Shown in pieces: positions 1 through 9,815 of a stretch of DNA of 64,000 bases. Positions within the stretch are counted from its first letter, which is position 1, and every line of letters starts with the position of its first letter. The stretch is from Acinetobacter colistiniresistens (GTDB lineage Bacteria > Pseudomonadota > Gammaproteobacteria > Pseudomonadales > Moraxellaceae), in contig NZ_KE340379.1 of the NCBI RefSeq assembly GCF_000413935.1, positions 18,528 to 82,527 on the forward strand, written 5' to 3'. Both the position numbers and the translations under genes were made by a program. The notes below the pieces were generated by a model, which did no database searches, was not told the DNA's origin, and was given only the letters and a program-made list of their open reading frames with translations.

Positions 1-159
1 GTCGTAAAAAGGCATTGCAATAAAAGTGTACTTGCCAAGTTGTTAAAAATTGTGCATTTTGTACCTTTTAAGTTTTTTGCAACGCAAATTCATTGCTGTT
101 TTTGTGAAGGTCAGCCAAGATTAGGTATGATCAAATTAGATTGATATGGGAATAAAGCC

Positions 160-2055
160 TTGAGCGATTACTTCAAGAATGCCGTATTGTGGCTCATCAT
201 ACTCGGTGTTCTGATTTTGATTTTTAGCAACGTCAGTGACCGCAATAAGCCTGCAGCGATGAAATATTCTGATTTCGTTGCAGCGGTGAATGCTGGGCAA
301 ATTAAACAAGTCACAATCGACGGTTTAAATATTAATGGTGAAAAAACCAATGGTTCTTCATTTGAGACGGTTCGTCCTCAAGTCGAAGACACTGAGTTGC
401 TACCAAGCTTGAATAAACAAAATGTAGTGGTTGAAGGCACAGCGCCACAACGTCAAGGCATTTTGATGCAACTTCTCATTGCGAGTTTCCCAGTATTGCT
501 CATCATCTTATTATTCATGTTCTTCATGCGTAATATGGGCGGTGGCGCTGGTGGCAAAAACGGTCCTATGAGCTTTGGTAAGTCAAAAGCAAAAATGTTA
601 TCTGAAGATCAAATCAAGCTAACATTTAGTGACGTTGCTGGCTGTGACGAAGCAAAACAAGAAGTGGTTGAAATCGTTGATTTCTTAAAAGACCCTGCCA
701 AATTCAAACGTCTGGGTGCGACCATTCCACGTGGTGTACTGATGGTTGGTCCTCCAGGTACAGGTAAAACATTATTGGCGAAAGCAATTGCGGGCGAAGC
801 TAAGGTTCCATTCTTTAGCATCTCGGGTTCTGACTTCGTTGAAATGTTTGTCGGTGTCGGTGCTTCTCGTGTTCGTGACATGTTCGAACAAGCTAAACGC
901 CATGCGCCATGTATCATCTTTATTGATGAGATTGACGCAGTCGGTCGTCATCGTGGTTCTGGTACAGGTGGTGGTCATGATGAGCGTGAACAAACCTTGA
1001 ACCAAATGCTTGTTGAGATGGATGGTTTTGAAGGCAATGAAGGTGTAATCGTTATTGCTGCGACCAACCGTGTAGACGTATTGGATAAAGCCTTGCTTCG
1101 TCCAGGCCGTTTTGATCGTCAGGTGATGGTTGGTTTACCCGATATCCGTGGTCGTGAGCAAATCTTGAATGTGCACTTGAAGAAATTACCTTCAGTGACA
1201 GGTGTAGATCTTAAAGTACTTGCACGTGGTACACCGGGCTTCTCTGGTGCGCAACTTGCAAACTTGGTCAATGAAGCTGCATTGTTCGCTGCTCGCCGTA
1301 ATAAAAACACGGTAGATATGCACGACTTTGAAGATGCCAAAGACAAGATTTACATGGGTCCAGAGCGTAAATCGATGGTGATTCGTGAAGAAGAGCGTCG
1401 TGCGACAGCTTACCATGAAGCAGGCCATGCGATTGTCGCTGAGATCTTACCGGGTACTGACCCTGTGCATAAAGTAACCATTATGCCGCGCGGTTGGGCA
1501 CTGGGTGTGACTTGGCAGTTGCCTGAGCAAGATCAGACCAGCCACTATAAAGATAAGATGTTGAATGAACTTTCAATCTTGTTTGGCGGTCGTATTGCAG
1601 AAGAAGTCTTTATCAACCAAATGTCGACAGGTGCATCTAACGACTTTGAACGTGCCACTAAAATGGCGCGTGCAATGGTGACCAAATATGGTATGTCAGA
1701 TAAGCTTGGTGTAATGGTGTATGAAGATGAAAACCAAAATGGTTTCTTCGGTAATGTTGGTAGCCGTACCATTTCTGAAGCTACTCAGCAAAAAGTAGAT
1801 GAAGAAGTTCGCCGTATTTTGGATGAACAGTACAAAGTTGCACGTGATATCTTGGAAAATAACAAAGATATTGCACATGCGATGGTAAAAGCATTGATGG
1901 ATTGGGAAACAATCGATCGTGACCAAATCCGTGACATCATGGAAGGTCGTGAGCCTCAACCACCTAAAGTTTATGTTGCTGATAATCCAGTGGCTGCATT
2001 TGAACCACCGAAAGATGGTCCATCTACACCACCGCCATTACCAGCAATGGGCTAA
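160..2055 (+). CDS. ftsH: ATP-dependent zinc metalloprotease FtsH
   Basis: Membrane-anchored AAA+ protease that extracts and degrades membrane and regulatory proteins. The 631-aa product has two N-terminal membrane segments (about residues 9-25 and 103-123) around a short periplasmic domain. The Walker A GPPGTGKT is at 197-204, Walker B IIFIDEID at 252-259, the second region of homology at about 303-321, and the zinc site HEAGH at 419-423. Length and domain order are normal for FtsH. The start is TTG at 160; no upstream ATG is in frame, and the N-terminus [11 protein letters not shown] is as expected for the family. A strong terminator follows the stop, so it is probably the last gene of its unit. 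Identity is certain from the motifs. Confidence 0.98.
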   Translation: MSDYFKNAVLWLIILGVLILIFSNVSDRNKPAAMKYSDFVAAVNAGQIKQVTIDGLNINGEKTNGSSFETVRPQVEDTELLPSLNKQNVVVEGTAPQRQGILMQLLIASFPVLLIILLFMFFMRNMGGGAGGKNGPMSFGKSKAKMLSEDQIKLTFSDVAGCDEAKQEVVEIVDFLKDPAKFKRLGATIPRGVLMVGPPGTGKTLLAKAIAGEAKVPFFSISGSDFVEMFVGVGASRVRDMFEQAKRHAPCIIFIDEIDAVGRHRGSGTGGGHDEREQTLNQMLVEMDGFEGNEGVIVIAATNRVDVLDKALLRPGRFDRQVMVGLPDIRGREQILNVHLKKLPSVTGVDLKVLARGTPGFSGAQLANLVNEAALFAARRNKNTVDMHDFEDAKDKIYMGPERKSMVIREEERRATAYHEAGHAIVAEILPGTDPVHKVTIMPRGWALGVTWQLPEQDQTSHYKDKMLNELSILFGGRIAEEVFINQMSTGASNDFERATKMARAMVTKYGMSDKLGVMVYEDENQNGFFGNVGSRTISEATQQKVDEEVRRILDEQYKVARDILENNKDIAHAMVKALMDWETIDRDQIRDIMEGREPQPPKVYVADNPVAAFEPPKDGPSTPPPLPAMG

Positions 2056-2070
2056 TCAACGATAAGATAA

Positions 2071-2097
2071 AAAGAGCGACTTCGGTCGCTCTTTTTT
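2071..2097 (+). terminator. Rho-independent terminator of ftsH
   Basis: A 10-bp stem AAAGAGCGAC / GTCGCTCTTT closes on a TTCG tetraloop and runs into a T tract, 16 bp after the ftsH stop. Confidence 0.93.
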
Positions 2098-2187
2098 GTT
2101 TGGATTTCATTCTAAATTGAAAATAAATCATCAGCGTCGACATGGCAGTCTTGTTAATATAGTCACATTCCAATGTGGAGCGTTTTG

Positions 2188-3039
2188 ATGCAGTTGATGC
2201 CCTTAGCACAATGTCAGTTACAGTGTGGCCGTTTTAGATTAGATCTCTCAGAACCCCAAGTGATGGGGATTTTGAATGTGACACCTGATTCATTTAGTGA
2301 TGGTGGGCAGCATCATCAAAAAGACCAAGCCATCCAACATGCATTGCAGATGATGGCAGATGGGGCCAGCATCATTGATATTGGTGGAGAGTCTACACGT
2401 CCGAATGCATCGCCTGTTGCTTTAGCAGAAGAAATCCGCCGTGTTGTCCCTGTGGTTGAAGCCTTGTCCCAATACGATGTGATCATGTCGATTGATACCA
2501 GTCAGCCAGAAGTGATGCGTGCAGCTGTACAGGCAGGTGCGCATATCTGGAATGATGTCCGTGCCTTAACACGGCCACAGGCGTTGGAAACAGCAGCAGA
2601 ATTGGATATCCCTGTGATTTTGATGCATATGCGGGGTGAACCCACCAATATGAACCAGTTGGACCAATATCGGGATGTAACTGAAGAGGTGATTCTGGAG
2701 TTACAACAACGTCTGGATCAAGCGATTGCTGTTGGTATTAAAGCTGAAAATATCATTATCGATCCTGGTTTTGGCTTTGCTAAAAATGCACAACAGAATT
2801 TTCAGTTACTGAATGAATTCTGGAAGCTGAACCGAATGGGCTATCCTATCCTATCTGGGTTATCGCGGAAACGTTTTATTGGTGAAGCATTGAATGGTGT
2901 ACCTGCGCAAGAACGTGCCGTGGGGAGCGTAATGGGACATTTGTTGAGTATTCAACAGGGTGCTAGCATTGTTCGGGCGCATGATGTAAAAGCCACCAGT
3001 GATGCCATTAAAGTATGGAAAATGATGCAAAATAACTAA
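2188..3039 (+). CDS. folP: Dihydropteroate synthase
   Basis: Condenses p-aminobenzoate with 6-hydroxymethyl-dihydropterin pyrophosphate in folate synthesis; the sulfonamide target. The 283-aa TIM-barrel protein shows the family signatures in order: ILNVTPDSFSDGG near the N-terminus, GGESTRP, SIDT, and DPGFGFAKN in the C-terminal half. The ATG at 2188 was chosen because GGAG lies 7 bp upstream (2177-2180); an in-frame ATG at 2173 has no ribosome site. It lies 130 bp after ftsH and beyond its terminator, so it has its own promoter. Identity is clear. Confidence 0.96.
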   Translation: MQLMPLAQCQLQCGRFRLDLSEPQVMGILNVTPDSFSDGGQHHQKDQAIQHALQMMADGASIIDIGGESTRPNASPVALAEEIRRVVPVVEALSQYDVIMSIDTSQPEVMRAAVQAGAHIWNDVRALTRPQALETAAELDIPVILMHMRGEPTNMNQLDQYRDVTEEVILELQQRLDQAIAVGIKAENIIIDPGFGFAKNAQQNFQLLNEFWKLNRMGYPILSGLSRKRFIGEALNGVPAQERAVGSVMGHLLSIQQGASIVRAHDVKATSDAIKVWKMMQNN

Positions 3040-3044
3040 GCTAG

Positions 3045-3090
3045 GCTGAGTCAGTAGAGCGCTTAAGGCTCTATTGACTTGCTGAGTCAG
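3045..3090. other. Hairpin and direct repeat after folP
   Basis: An imperfect hairpin (AGTCAGTAGAGC / GCTCTATTGACT, 3049-3079) follows folP and is flanked by the direct repeat GCTGAGTCAG at 3045-3054 and 3081-3090. It lacks a T tract, so it is not a typical intrinsic terminator; it may stabilise the mRNA end. Confidence 0.4.
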
Positions 3091-3135
3091 ATTCAATATA
3101 ACAAGCCTATAAGATAAAATAGGTAATATAATAAA

Positions 3136-3894
3136 ATGGAAGCTAAAACAATTACATATAGAAGTCTATGGCTGTGCGCACTGATTCTAAGCCTTGGTTT
3201 TATTATCTCGGCTGCGGTGATGGGCTATGCGCTTAAACAGTTAAATAACAATAAAAACTCAATTATAGTCAAAGGATTAGCTGAAAAACCGATTCAAGCA
3301 GACTCGGCGCGCTGGGAAATAAAATTACAAACCAACCACACTTCTGACACGATTCCTCAAGCCTATCAGTTACTGGATCAGCATATGCAAGCCTTACAGC
3401 ATTTCTTTGTTGAACATGGTTTTAAAGCTGCTGATATGCAATTGGGGAATAAAAGTTCGCAGCCGTATTATGAGGAAGTGAATATGGGGGAGGGACGTAT
3501 CAATCGTGAGTTTAAAGGCTATTTAGCCATGCAGTCTTTTGTGATTAGTAGTCGTGATATCAAGAAAATTGAAAAGGCAGCCCGAGATGCTTATTTGCTT
3601 GATGAAAAAGGAATTGCCATTGAGCAGAAGCCAGAGTATCTGGTGTCTAATCTTGAAGAAATCAAAATGTCGTTAATTGCCAATGCGACCAAGAATGCCT
3701 ATAGCCGCGCAAATGAATTTGCCAAGGTCGGTGGAGCCAAAGTCGGGATGATGCGTTCAGCCAGCCAAGGTGCATTCTATATTCTGCCTGAAAGTGGCTC
3801 TGATGATGACAGTGATTATGGTGGAGCTTATGACAAGGCCACCATCAACAAAATTGCCCGTGTGGTGGTGACGATCAATTACGCGATTGAATAA
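3136..3894 (+). CDS. SIMPL (DUF541) domain protein
   Basis: 252-aa envelope protein with one N-terminal membrane segment (about residues 11-33) followed by a SIMPL/DUF541 region. The family feature is visible as a repeated beta-alpha pattern starting IIVKGLAEKPIQADSARWEI and ending KIARVVVTINYAIE. Proteins of this family are periplasmic or membrane-tethered and of uncertain role; some have been linked to oxidative-stress tolerance. It stands between folP and a VWA lipoprotein gene, all on the same strand, but gaps of about 100 bp give no clear operon evidence. Function is not assigned beyond the family. Confidence 0.85.
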   Translation: MEAKTITYRSLWLCALILSLGFIISAAVMGYALKQLNNNKNSIIVKGLAEKPIQADSARWEIKLQTNHTSDTIPQAYQLLDQHMQALQHFFVEHGFKAADMQLGNKSSQPYYEEVNMGEGRINREFKGYLAMQSFVISSRDIKKIEKAARDAYLLDEKGIAIEQKPEYLVSNLEEIKMSLIANATKNAYSRANEFAKVGGAKVGMMRSASQGAFYILPESGSDDDSDYGGAYDKATINKIARVVVTINYAIE

Positions 3895-4027
3895 AGCTTT
3901 AGCTTTAAATCATTGATAAGTCATCTTAGAAAGATACATACAAATACGGTGTCGCTTTGTTTTTTTGCATACAATCTTTGCATATTTATTTCATTTGAAA
4001 GACAAAATAGAATTTGGGAATTTAAAC

Positions 4028-5668
4028 ATGCATCCATCTACCAAAATACTCACACTTAGTTTGCTCAGTTGCATGATCATGGCCTGTAGTATGCCTGCCA
4101 AACGAAATGATCAAGCGATGATTGAGACGACAATGCCTGTGTCACCAGCCCCGATGACCATGTCAAATCAGGGCTTGGCTCAGGCGCGAAAAATGATCGC
4201 ACCAGCATCTTATATTGCCATTATGCCGAGTATGGAGCGACCACGTTTAGAACAGAATACTGAAAAGTACCAAAAGAATGAGGTCAATCCTGTTCATCGT
4301 GTTGCGGATCAAGCGGTCTCAACATTTAGTATTGATGTCGATACAGGCAGTTATACCAATACCCGTCGTTTTTTAAATGATGGCCGTTTACCCCCTGTTG
4401 ATGCGGTTCGTGCCGAGGAGATGATTAATTATTTTGATTATCAATATCCGCAGCCGAATAATGTGCATCCATTTTCGGTCACAACGGAAACGGTCGATTC
4501 ACCATGGAAAGAAAATGCCAAGCTGATCAAAATTGGGATTCAGGCCAAAGACCTTACTACCAAACAACTACCCCCTGCCAATCTGGTATTTTTAGTTGAT
4601 GTTTCTGGCAGTATGGATTCAGCAGACAAACTCCCCTTGGTCAAACAAACGTTACGCTTACTCACTGAGCAATTAAGAGCCCAAGATAAAGTTACGATTA
4701 TTACTTATGCCAGTGGTGAAAAGTTAGTTTTAGAGCCGACTGCGGGTAATCAAAAAGACAAGATTCTCGCAGTGATTAATAGTTTACAAGCGGGCGGAGC
4801 AACGGCTGGTGAGCAGGCAATTCAACTGGCCTATAAGCAAGCTGAAAAAGCCTTTGTGAAAAACGGAATTAACCGAATTTTATTGGCGACCGATGGTGAC
4901 TTTAATGTCGGGATTACTGATTTTAATACTTTAAAGGGGATGGTGGCTGAGAAACGCAAAAGTGGGATTTCGTTAACGACTTTAGGGTTTGGAACAGGAA
5001 ACTATAACGAACAGCTGATGGAGCAACTGGCAGATGCTGGAGATGGCAATTACAGCTATATCGACAATAAAAATGAAGCGAAAAAAGTTGTACAACGCCA
5101 GCTTTCATCGACTCTCGCAACAGTTGCACAAGATGTTAAAATTCAAGTCGAGTTTAACCCTGCTACAGTGAAAGAATATCGTTTGGTGGGATATGAAAAC
5201 CGGATGTTGAAACAGGAAGATTTCAATAACGATAAAGTCGATGCCGGTGATATTGGTGCAGGACATAATGTCACCGCACTTTATGAAATTATTCCAGCCG
5301 GTCAACAAGGTTGGCTGAATGATTCACGCTATCAAGCATCGACAAAAACAGATGCAGCGAAAAAGTCTGAATATGCTTTTGTCAATGTGCGCTATAAATT
5401 ACCGAATCAAGAAAAAAGTATTTTGCTCAATCAAGCGGTGAAAGCAGACAGCAAAACACTTGCCCAAGCCAATTCGGATACCCGTTTTGCGATTGCAGTG
5501 GCTGCTTATGCGCAGCAATTAAAAGGTGGGCAATACAATGGCGCGATGGGGTGGGATCAAATTATTCAGTTGGCACAGCAATCTGCAAAACCAGATCCTT
5601 ATCAAATGCGTGAAGAATTCGTAGAGCTTGCCAAGATTGCTAAAAGCTTAAGTGCGAAAAAAGATTAA
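4028..5668 (+). CDS. VWA-domain lipoprotein (YfbK type)
   Basis: 546-aa protein with a lipoprotein signal peptide (MHPSTKILTLSLLSCMIMAC, predicted lipidated Cys20). After a low-complexity linker comes the von Willebrand factor N-terminal region (STFSIDVDTGSYTNTRR), then a VWA domain with the MIDAS motif DVSGSMDS and a C-terminal DUF3520-like region. The start at 4028 has GGGA 8 bp upstream and gives a clean signal peptide; an upstream in-frame ATG (3965) would place the signal inside the protein. Homologues are called YfbK-like; their substrate is unknown. Probably monocistronic, since a terminator follows. Confidence 0.88.
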   Translation: MHPSTKILTLSLLSCMIMACSMPAKRNDQAMIETTMPVSPAPMTMSNQGLAQARKMIAPASYIAIMPSMERPRLEQNTEKYQKNEVNPVHRVADQAVSTFSIDVDTGSYTNTRRFLNDGRLPPVDAVRAEEMINYFDYQYPQPNNVHPFSVTTETVDSPWKENAKLIKIGIQAKDLTTKQLPPANLVFLVDVSGSMDSADKLPLVKQTLRLLTEQLRAQDKVTIITYASGEKLVLEPTAGNQKDKILAVINSLQAGGATAGEQAIQLAYKQAEKAFVKNGINRILLATDGDFNVGITDFNTLKGMVAEKRKSGISLTTLGFGTGNYNEQLMEQLADAGDGNYSYIDNKNEAKKVVQRQLSSTLATVAQDVKIQVEFNPATVKEYRLVGYENRMLKQEDFNNDKVDAGDIGAGHNVTALYEIIPAGQQGWLNDSRYQASTKTDAAKKSEYAFVNVRYKLPNQEKSILLNQAVKADSKTLAQANSDTRFAIAVAAYAQQLKGGQYNGAMGWDQIIQLAQQSAKPDPYQMREEFVELAKIAKSLSAKKD

Positions 5669-5680
5669 GTTATATTTTTA

Positions 5681-5710
5681 AAAAAAGCGGTCGGAAAGGC
5701 CGCTTTTTTT
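5681..5710 (+). terminator. Terminator after the VWA lipoprotein gene
   Basis: AAAAAAGCGG and CCGCTTTTTTT form a stem around a short GGAAA-containing loop with a T tract, 12 bp after the stop. Confidence 0.88.
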
Positions 5711-5779
5711 ATGGCTAAATATCGTGATTTTGGTCAGATTATGTTATAAGCATGGCGTTTTAGTGGCATATTATTTTTT

Positions 5780-6094
5780 ATGTTTGAAGATTTACTCCTC
5801 CCCATGTTTGACGATGAATATTATCCCGATATTCTCGTTGCTGAAGTGAAGCAGCATATTCAACAGTTTTCTAAAAAGGTGAGTCGTACCGATTTATCTG
5901 AGACTGAAATCTATCGTTATGCACATCAGACCCTGATCGAAATTAACGAAATGAAACCTCAGTTTGAAGACTTGGAGTCTAGTTTAGATGATACTGCCGC
6001 AGACTATATTGCGGAAGCCATGATGATGGTGGTGCAAGATGTCGGTTATCTCGATATTGAAATGGAAGAATTGATTGCCAATCGAGAGTGGTAA
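5780..6094 (+). CDS. Small acidic protein, DUF5713-like
   Basis: 104-aa cytosolic acidic protein with no signal or membrane segment. Its sequence pattern (DDEYYPDILVAEVKQHI near the start, helices in the middle, ending ELIANREW) resembles the DUF5713 family, a guess from memory of the family consensus. No catalytic motif is visible. It is expressed separately, downstream of a terminator, and converges with the hydrolase gene on the other strand. Function unknown. Confidence 0.7.
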   Translation: MFEDLLLPMFDDEYYPDILVAEVKQHIQQFSKKVSRTDLSETEIYRYAHQTLIEINEMKPQFEDLESSLDDTAADYIAEAMMMVVQDVGYLDIEMEELIANREW

Positions 6095-6129
6095 ATTACA
6101 CTCTCGATTGGTTTCTATAATAAGTACAA

Positions 6130-7731
6130 CTATTTTGTAGCAACTTCTTTCCAGAATTTTGGTAAAACAATTTGCCCTGAAATCCATGCTTCGATTTTAG
6201 GCTGTTGTATTTTTTGATAATACACACTTTCGCTATTGATCAACAAGCCGAGTGTATCTCCCTCATTAAGTTGCCCATAAACACTTGGTAATTCGATAGT
6301 TTGCATTTTTTCATTGTAACCTGCTGAGCCTAGTCGAATCTGATCATAACTTCGTTTTTTTGCTGGATTAAATGGGGCGGTTTGATCATTTAAAACGGTA
6401 TATTTTCCCGTGATCTTTGATTTAATCGCCATGGAGATAAACAAGGTTACGTCTGCATATTCATGGGTAGTTTCCATGTTTAAACTCAGCAGCGCTGCGC
6501 CTGTGATTGAGATAGGCTGTTGGGCAGTATGGATGGGCACAAAGACAGCTTGGGCTGCTGTTGGTACGATCCATGTTTTTTTCAAATCATAGCTGCTGAT
6601 CGGTTGAAGATCGCTAAAATGATTGACGGGACTTTGATCGACACATAACTCTGGTAATGATTCAGCTGGGGATTGATCTTTTAACTTTTGGTTAAACCAC
6701 GCCAAGATAGTGTTTTGTAGATTGTACTGCTGTTGATTTCCACAGTGCACGGATTGGCCAATATACCAAAATGGAGTGCTTCCACGGGGTGAATGCTGAA
6801 CAAAAGGCTGTAAATGCCCACCTTGAACTCCAATCAAATGTACTTCGTGTTGCGCTTGTTGCATACATTGCGCTGCTTTAACTCCTTCATTGAAAGGGAA
6901 GAGCACATCCCTGAAACCTTGAATAATCAGGGCGTCTGCTTGAGGCGCTTGATTATGATTGCAAAACCAGCTGGCTTGATGGGTGTTGAGGAAATTATAG
7001 GTGGACTGTTTTAACTGTCCTTGTTGGGTATCCAAGTAGGCTTGTTTGAGTGCTGGATCAAATTTATTCCAGTTCCACCAGTCTCCAATCAGGTTAAGAA
7101 AGCCAATCCAGTTACTTTTCGGCACGCCATTCGGTGCAAGGCTATCCACGATGTCATACCATGTGGTAATCGGAACAATGGCTTGCAAACGTCGATCCAT
7201 TGCTGAAGCAAGATACTGTACACTGCCTGCATACGACTCACCAATCATACCTGTGCGTACGCCGTTATGATTCTTGGCCAGTTGAGGCAGATTTTTTTCA
7301 GCCCAGTTCATTATCGTGATGACATCTTGTGCCTCTTTCTCTGGATCAGTCAGTCGAATTCTTCCCTGACTATCGCCATGGCCACGTTGGTCATAGCTAA
7401 TCACCCAATAGCCCTTCTGCCACGCTGTTTTTGCAACTTGCCCTGTGGGCAATAAAAAGCCATATAAACTGAGTTCTGGGCGTTTCATCCGAGACAAACC
7501 GAAACCATGGGTATGTAACAATAATGGGGCGGTTTGATTTGATGTTAAATGCGGTTGATATACGGTAAATGCGAGCACTGTACCATCAGGTGCAGTGGTT
7601 TTGGCTTGATAATAACGTTGTTTGAGTTCTGCTGTTTTGAGCGTCAGCGAACTGGGCTGTGTTGTCGCATGTACACAACCCTGTAAGAGCAAGATCAGAC
7701 TGCAGCAAAGCCATAAAACGTAAGAGCGCAT
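6130..7731 (-). CDS. CocE/NonD-type alpha/beta hydrolase lipoprotein (S15-like)
   Basis: 533-aa secreted lipoprotein hydrolase. The N-terminus carries a signal peptide with lipobox LQGC (Cys19). The alpha/beta-hydrolase core of the X-Pro dipeptidyl-peptidase S15 / CocE group shows HTHGFG, YDQRGHGDS, the nucleophile elbow GESYAG, a probable acid in QGFRDVLFP and a probable His in GGHLQPF. A C-terminal beta-sandwich of the type seen in X-Pro peptidases follows. This group includes peptidases and cocaine or acyl esterases; the substrate cannot be told from sequence. It converges with the preceding small gene, and no operon partner is apparent. Confidence 0.85.
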   Translation of the reverse strand: MRSYVLWLCCSLILLLQGCVHATTQPSSLTLKTAELKQRYYQAKTTAPDGTVLAFTVYQPHLTSNQTAPLLLHTHGFGLSRMKRPELSLYGFLLPTGQVAKTAWQKGYWVISYDQRGHGDSQGRIRLTDPEKEAQDVITIMNWAEKNLPQLAKNHNGVRTGMIGESYAGSVQYLASAMDRRLQAIVPITTWYDIVDSLAPNGVPKSNWIGFLNLIGDWWNWNKFDPALKQAYLDTQQGQLKQSTYNFLNTHQASWFCNHNQAPQADALIIQGFRDVLFPFNEGVKAAQCMQQAQHEVHLIGVQGGHLQPFVQHSPRGSTPFWYIGQSVHCGNQQQYNLQNTILAWFNQKLKDQSPAESLPELCVDQSPVNHFSDLQPISSYDLKKTWIVPTAAQAVFVPIHTAQQPISITGAALLSLNMETTHEYADVTLFISMAIKSKITGKYTVLNDQTAPFNPAKKRSYDQIRLGSAGYNEKMQTIELPSVYGQLNEGDTLGLLINSESVYYQKIQQPKIEAWISGQIVLPKFWKEVATK

Positions 7732-7854
7732 TGATTATTTCATCCTTGATCAAATCTTTGAGACGTCACGCGGAGCGTTGCTACAGTGTACTTGAGTCAA
7801 TCTAGAGTTACTATCACGGATTGGTCGTGTTGCCTGATCGTATCGTTTGTATAT

Positions 7855-8805
7855 TTATAACAACCGTGGTCGATTGCGATAGGCATAAAGAAATAGACCG
7901 AGGCACAGCAATATTAAGCCAATGACCAGATGTGAGCTGATAGGCTCATGATTCAACCAGATCCCCCAACAGGTGGCAAAAACGGGAGTCAGAATGGTGA
8001 TCAGCATCACGGTGGTTGGATTAAGTTTCTGGATTAAATGAAAATAAAAAATCATGGCCAGCACAGAAGAAAATAAGGCGCTATATAGCAATGCCAGACA
8101 GGTCTGCAGGCTGGGAAGCTGTGCCGGTATTTCTGTAAGGAAAAAGGGTAATAAGCACAAGTAGCCGAACCATGAAACCAAAGTTGAGCCTGTAGTTTGA
8201 ATAATGGGATGAATCTCGGCACCAACTTTGGCAACGGCAAACATTGAAAGCACATACAGTAGAACCGCAATGAACTCATAAAGCAGACCAAGCAAATCCA
8301 GTTGAATATGATCAGCAACAATCCCCAGTGTCAGGGATAAACCAAAAATTGCTACGCTCAGCCCATACCATTGACGTTTTAAAAACTGTTCCCGTTTTAG
8401 AATAAAGACTGCAATCAGACCTGACCAGAGGGGCGCCGTGCCATAAATAATTGAAATCATGCCTGAAGAAACACGGGTTGCGCCCATATAACAAAAAGTC
8501 ATAGAACCAAATAAACCTACTGCACCCGCGATATAACTAATAAAAGCTTGAGGTGCCAAAATAAGCTTAAGTCTAAAATAAAACAGGCAAAACAATGCCA
8601 ATGGAATGGCAATACTGAAGCGAAAAAACAGTCCCCAAGCCCAATGAATTTCATGCACTGTCAAAACTGCGGCCAACGGTGTGAATGACCAAATGAGTAC
8701 GACTGCAATAAATTGACCGACTGTAGCAAGGCGAGGGGAAACGAGGGCCACAGTCGGTTGCATCTGTGTGCTGGAGATCAGATTCTTGTCGGGTAACTGG
8801 TTCAT
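7855..8805 (-). CDS. EamA-family (DMT) inner-membrane transporter
   Basis: About 316 aa with ten hydrophobic segments arranged as two EamA repeats. It starts MNQLPDKN at 8805, where AGGA lies 8 nt upstream; the frame is open further upstream but lacks a ribosome site. Members export amino acids or other small metabolites; the substrate is not deducible here. The upstream region is unusual: a 43-codon reading frame followed by a Rho-independent hairpin on the same strand lies between a probable promoter region and this gene, suggesting attenuation control. Confidence 0.88.
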   Translation of the reverse strand: MNQLPDKNLISSTQMQPTVALVSPRLATVGQFIAVVLIWSFTPLAAVLTVHEIHWAWGLFFRFSIAIPLALFCLFYFRLKLILAPQAFISYIAGAVGLFGSMTFCYMGATRVSSGMISIIYGTAPLWSGLIAVFILKREQFLKRQWYGLSVAIFGLSLTLGIVADHIQLDLLGLLYEFIAVLLYVLSMFAVAKVGAEIHPIIQTTGSTLVSWFGYLCLLPFFLTEIPAQLPSLQTCLALLYSALFSSVLAMIFYFHLIQKLNPTTVMLITILTPVFATCWGIWLNHEPISSHLVIGLILLCLGLFLYAYRNRPRLL

Positions 8806-8854
8806 GTTGATATTCCTGTTATAACAACGGTAGATTGGTTTAAAAAATTTAGAC

Positions 8855-8884
8855 AATAAAAAAGGCCGCTGTTGAGGCGACCTT
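8855..8884 (-). terminator. Terminator or attenuator hairpin ahead of the EamA gene
   Basis: On the minus strand AAGGTCGC pairs with GCGGCCTT (one G-U) around a 7-nt loop, followed by TTTTTTATT. It lies between a short reading frame and the transporter start (8805), where a terminator would act as an attenuator. Confidence 0.8.
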
Positions 8885-8901
8885 GCAGTTCAAATGATGT
8901 T

Positions 8902-9033
8902 TTAACTTGTCATCGGATGAATCGGGGCAAAGTCTCCTTGCAAGGAAATGCAGACACGTCGCCATGCTGCATGGGCAGAAATGCCATGCAAAATAATCAT
9001 GATGAGTGCTGAAGAAACTTTGTTGCTGAACAT
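8902..9033 (-). CDS. Putative 43-aa leader peptide
   Basis: Short frame starting ATG at 9033, translating to a hydrophobic first half (MFSNKVSSALIMIILHGIS) and a polar tail ending FAPIHPMTS. It stops 18 nt before the terminator hairpin that precedes the EamA transporter. The ribosome site is weak (AAGA). The layout short ORF, terminator, transporter is that of a transcription-attenuation leader, but translation is not shown. It could also be a small membrane protein. Confidence 0.45.
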   Translation of the reverse strand: MFSNKVSSALIMIILHGISAHAAWRRVCISLQGDFAPIHPMTS

Positions 9034-9171
9034 ATCAAAAATCTTAAATGCGCTTTAGATTTTTATAGCATAGGCTTTGGCTGAAAAATAGTCGTTTTCT
9101 CAAATTAAGATAAAAATATCAGTTAAGAGAATAAACAATTGGGCATTGCTTAAATTGCAGATTTTTCCATA

Positions 9172-9774
9172 ATGATGCGATCAAATTCTGAAAGAAGTTT
9201 GCTCTTGTCTGCTTTAGAAATTTTTGCGGTGATCATTAGCCTGATTGGTGTGACCTTAACCATTCGACGAAATATGTGGTGCTGGTGGTTTAATTTTCTC
9301 GCTTGTAGCTTATACGCCTATTTTTTCTTTACCATCAAGTTATATGGTGAAACGATCCTGCAATTTTTCTTTATTGCGATGAATGTGTATGGGTTCTATT
9401 ACTGGCTCAAAGGTAAACGTCAAGAGCATGATATCCGGATTGAGCCGATTGCCAAGACCACGGTATTGGCACAAATGGGTTTAGCGCTAATTTTTGGTGT
9501 GCTGTTTGGTTTGATTCTGAAGCATTTTACCGACGCTGCTGTACCGATGTTGGATTCACAACTGGTGGCCTTTAGTTTACTTGCAACCTATTGGACGAGC
9601 CGTAAGCATATTGCCACATGGATTCTGTGGATTTTTGTCAACATCATCTATGTGGGGATGTTTAGTTATAAAGAAGTTTTCCTGACCGCAGGACTCTACG
9701 CTGCTTTTGTTGGATTAGCCGCTTATGGCTGGTGGCAATGGACGCAGGTCAAGCGGAAACAGTTTGCTTCCTGA
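9172..9774 (+). CDS. pnuC: PnuC-type nicotinamide riboside transporter
   Basis: 200-aa membrane protein with about seven hydrophobic segments. The tryptophan-rich motifs typical of PnuC are clear: MWCWWFNFLACSLYAYFF in the second helix region, NVYGFYYWLKG, and the C-terminal YAAFVGLAAYGWWQW. PnuC moves nicotinamide riboside into the cell for NAD salvage. No NadR-type kinase neighbour is present and no riboswitch was recognised upstream. It is transcribed divergently from the leader/EamA unit; a hairpin terminator follows. Confidence 0.88.
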   Translation: MMRSNSERSLLLSALEIFAVIISLIGVTLTIRRNMWCWWFNFLACSLYAYFFFTIKLYGETILQFFFIAMNVYGFYYWLKGKRQEHDIRIEPIAKTTVLAQMGLALIFGVLFGLILKHFTDAAVPMLDSQLVAFSLLATYWTSRKHIATWILWIFVNIIYVGMFSYKEVFLTAGLYAAFVGLAAYGWWQWTQVKRKQFAS

Positions 9775-9776
9775 TT

Positions 9777-9804
9777 AAAAGGGCAGCTGAGCTGCCCTTA
9801 TTTA
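9777..9804. terminator. Terminator between pnuC and the GDPD gene
   Basis: AAGGGCAGC / GCTGCCCTT palindrome with a 3-nt TGA loop, flanked by A and T runs, between convergent genes; it may serve both strands. Confidence 0.8.
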
Positions 9805-9815
9805 TAGCCCATAGG

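Noticed and set aside
609..1959. Several long antisense frames within ftsH
   Set aside because: They lie opposite a clearly coding frame, have no ribosome sites or family resemblance, and reflect codon bias of ftsH.
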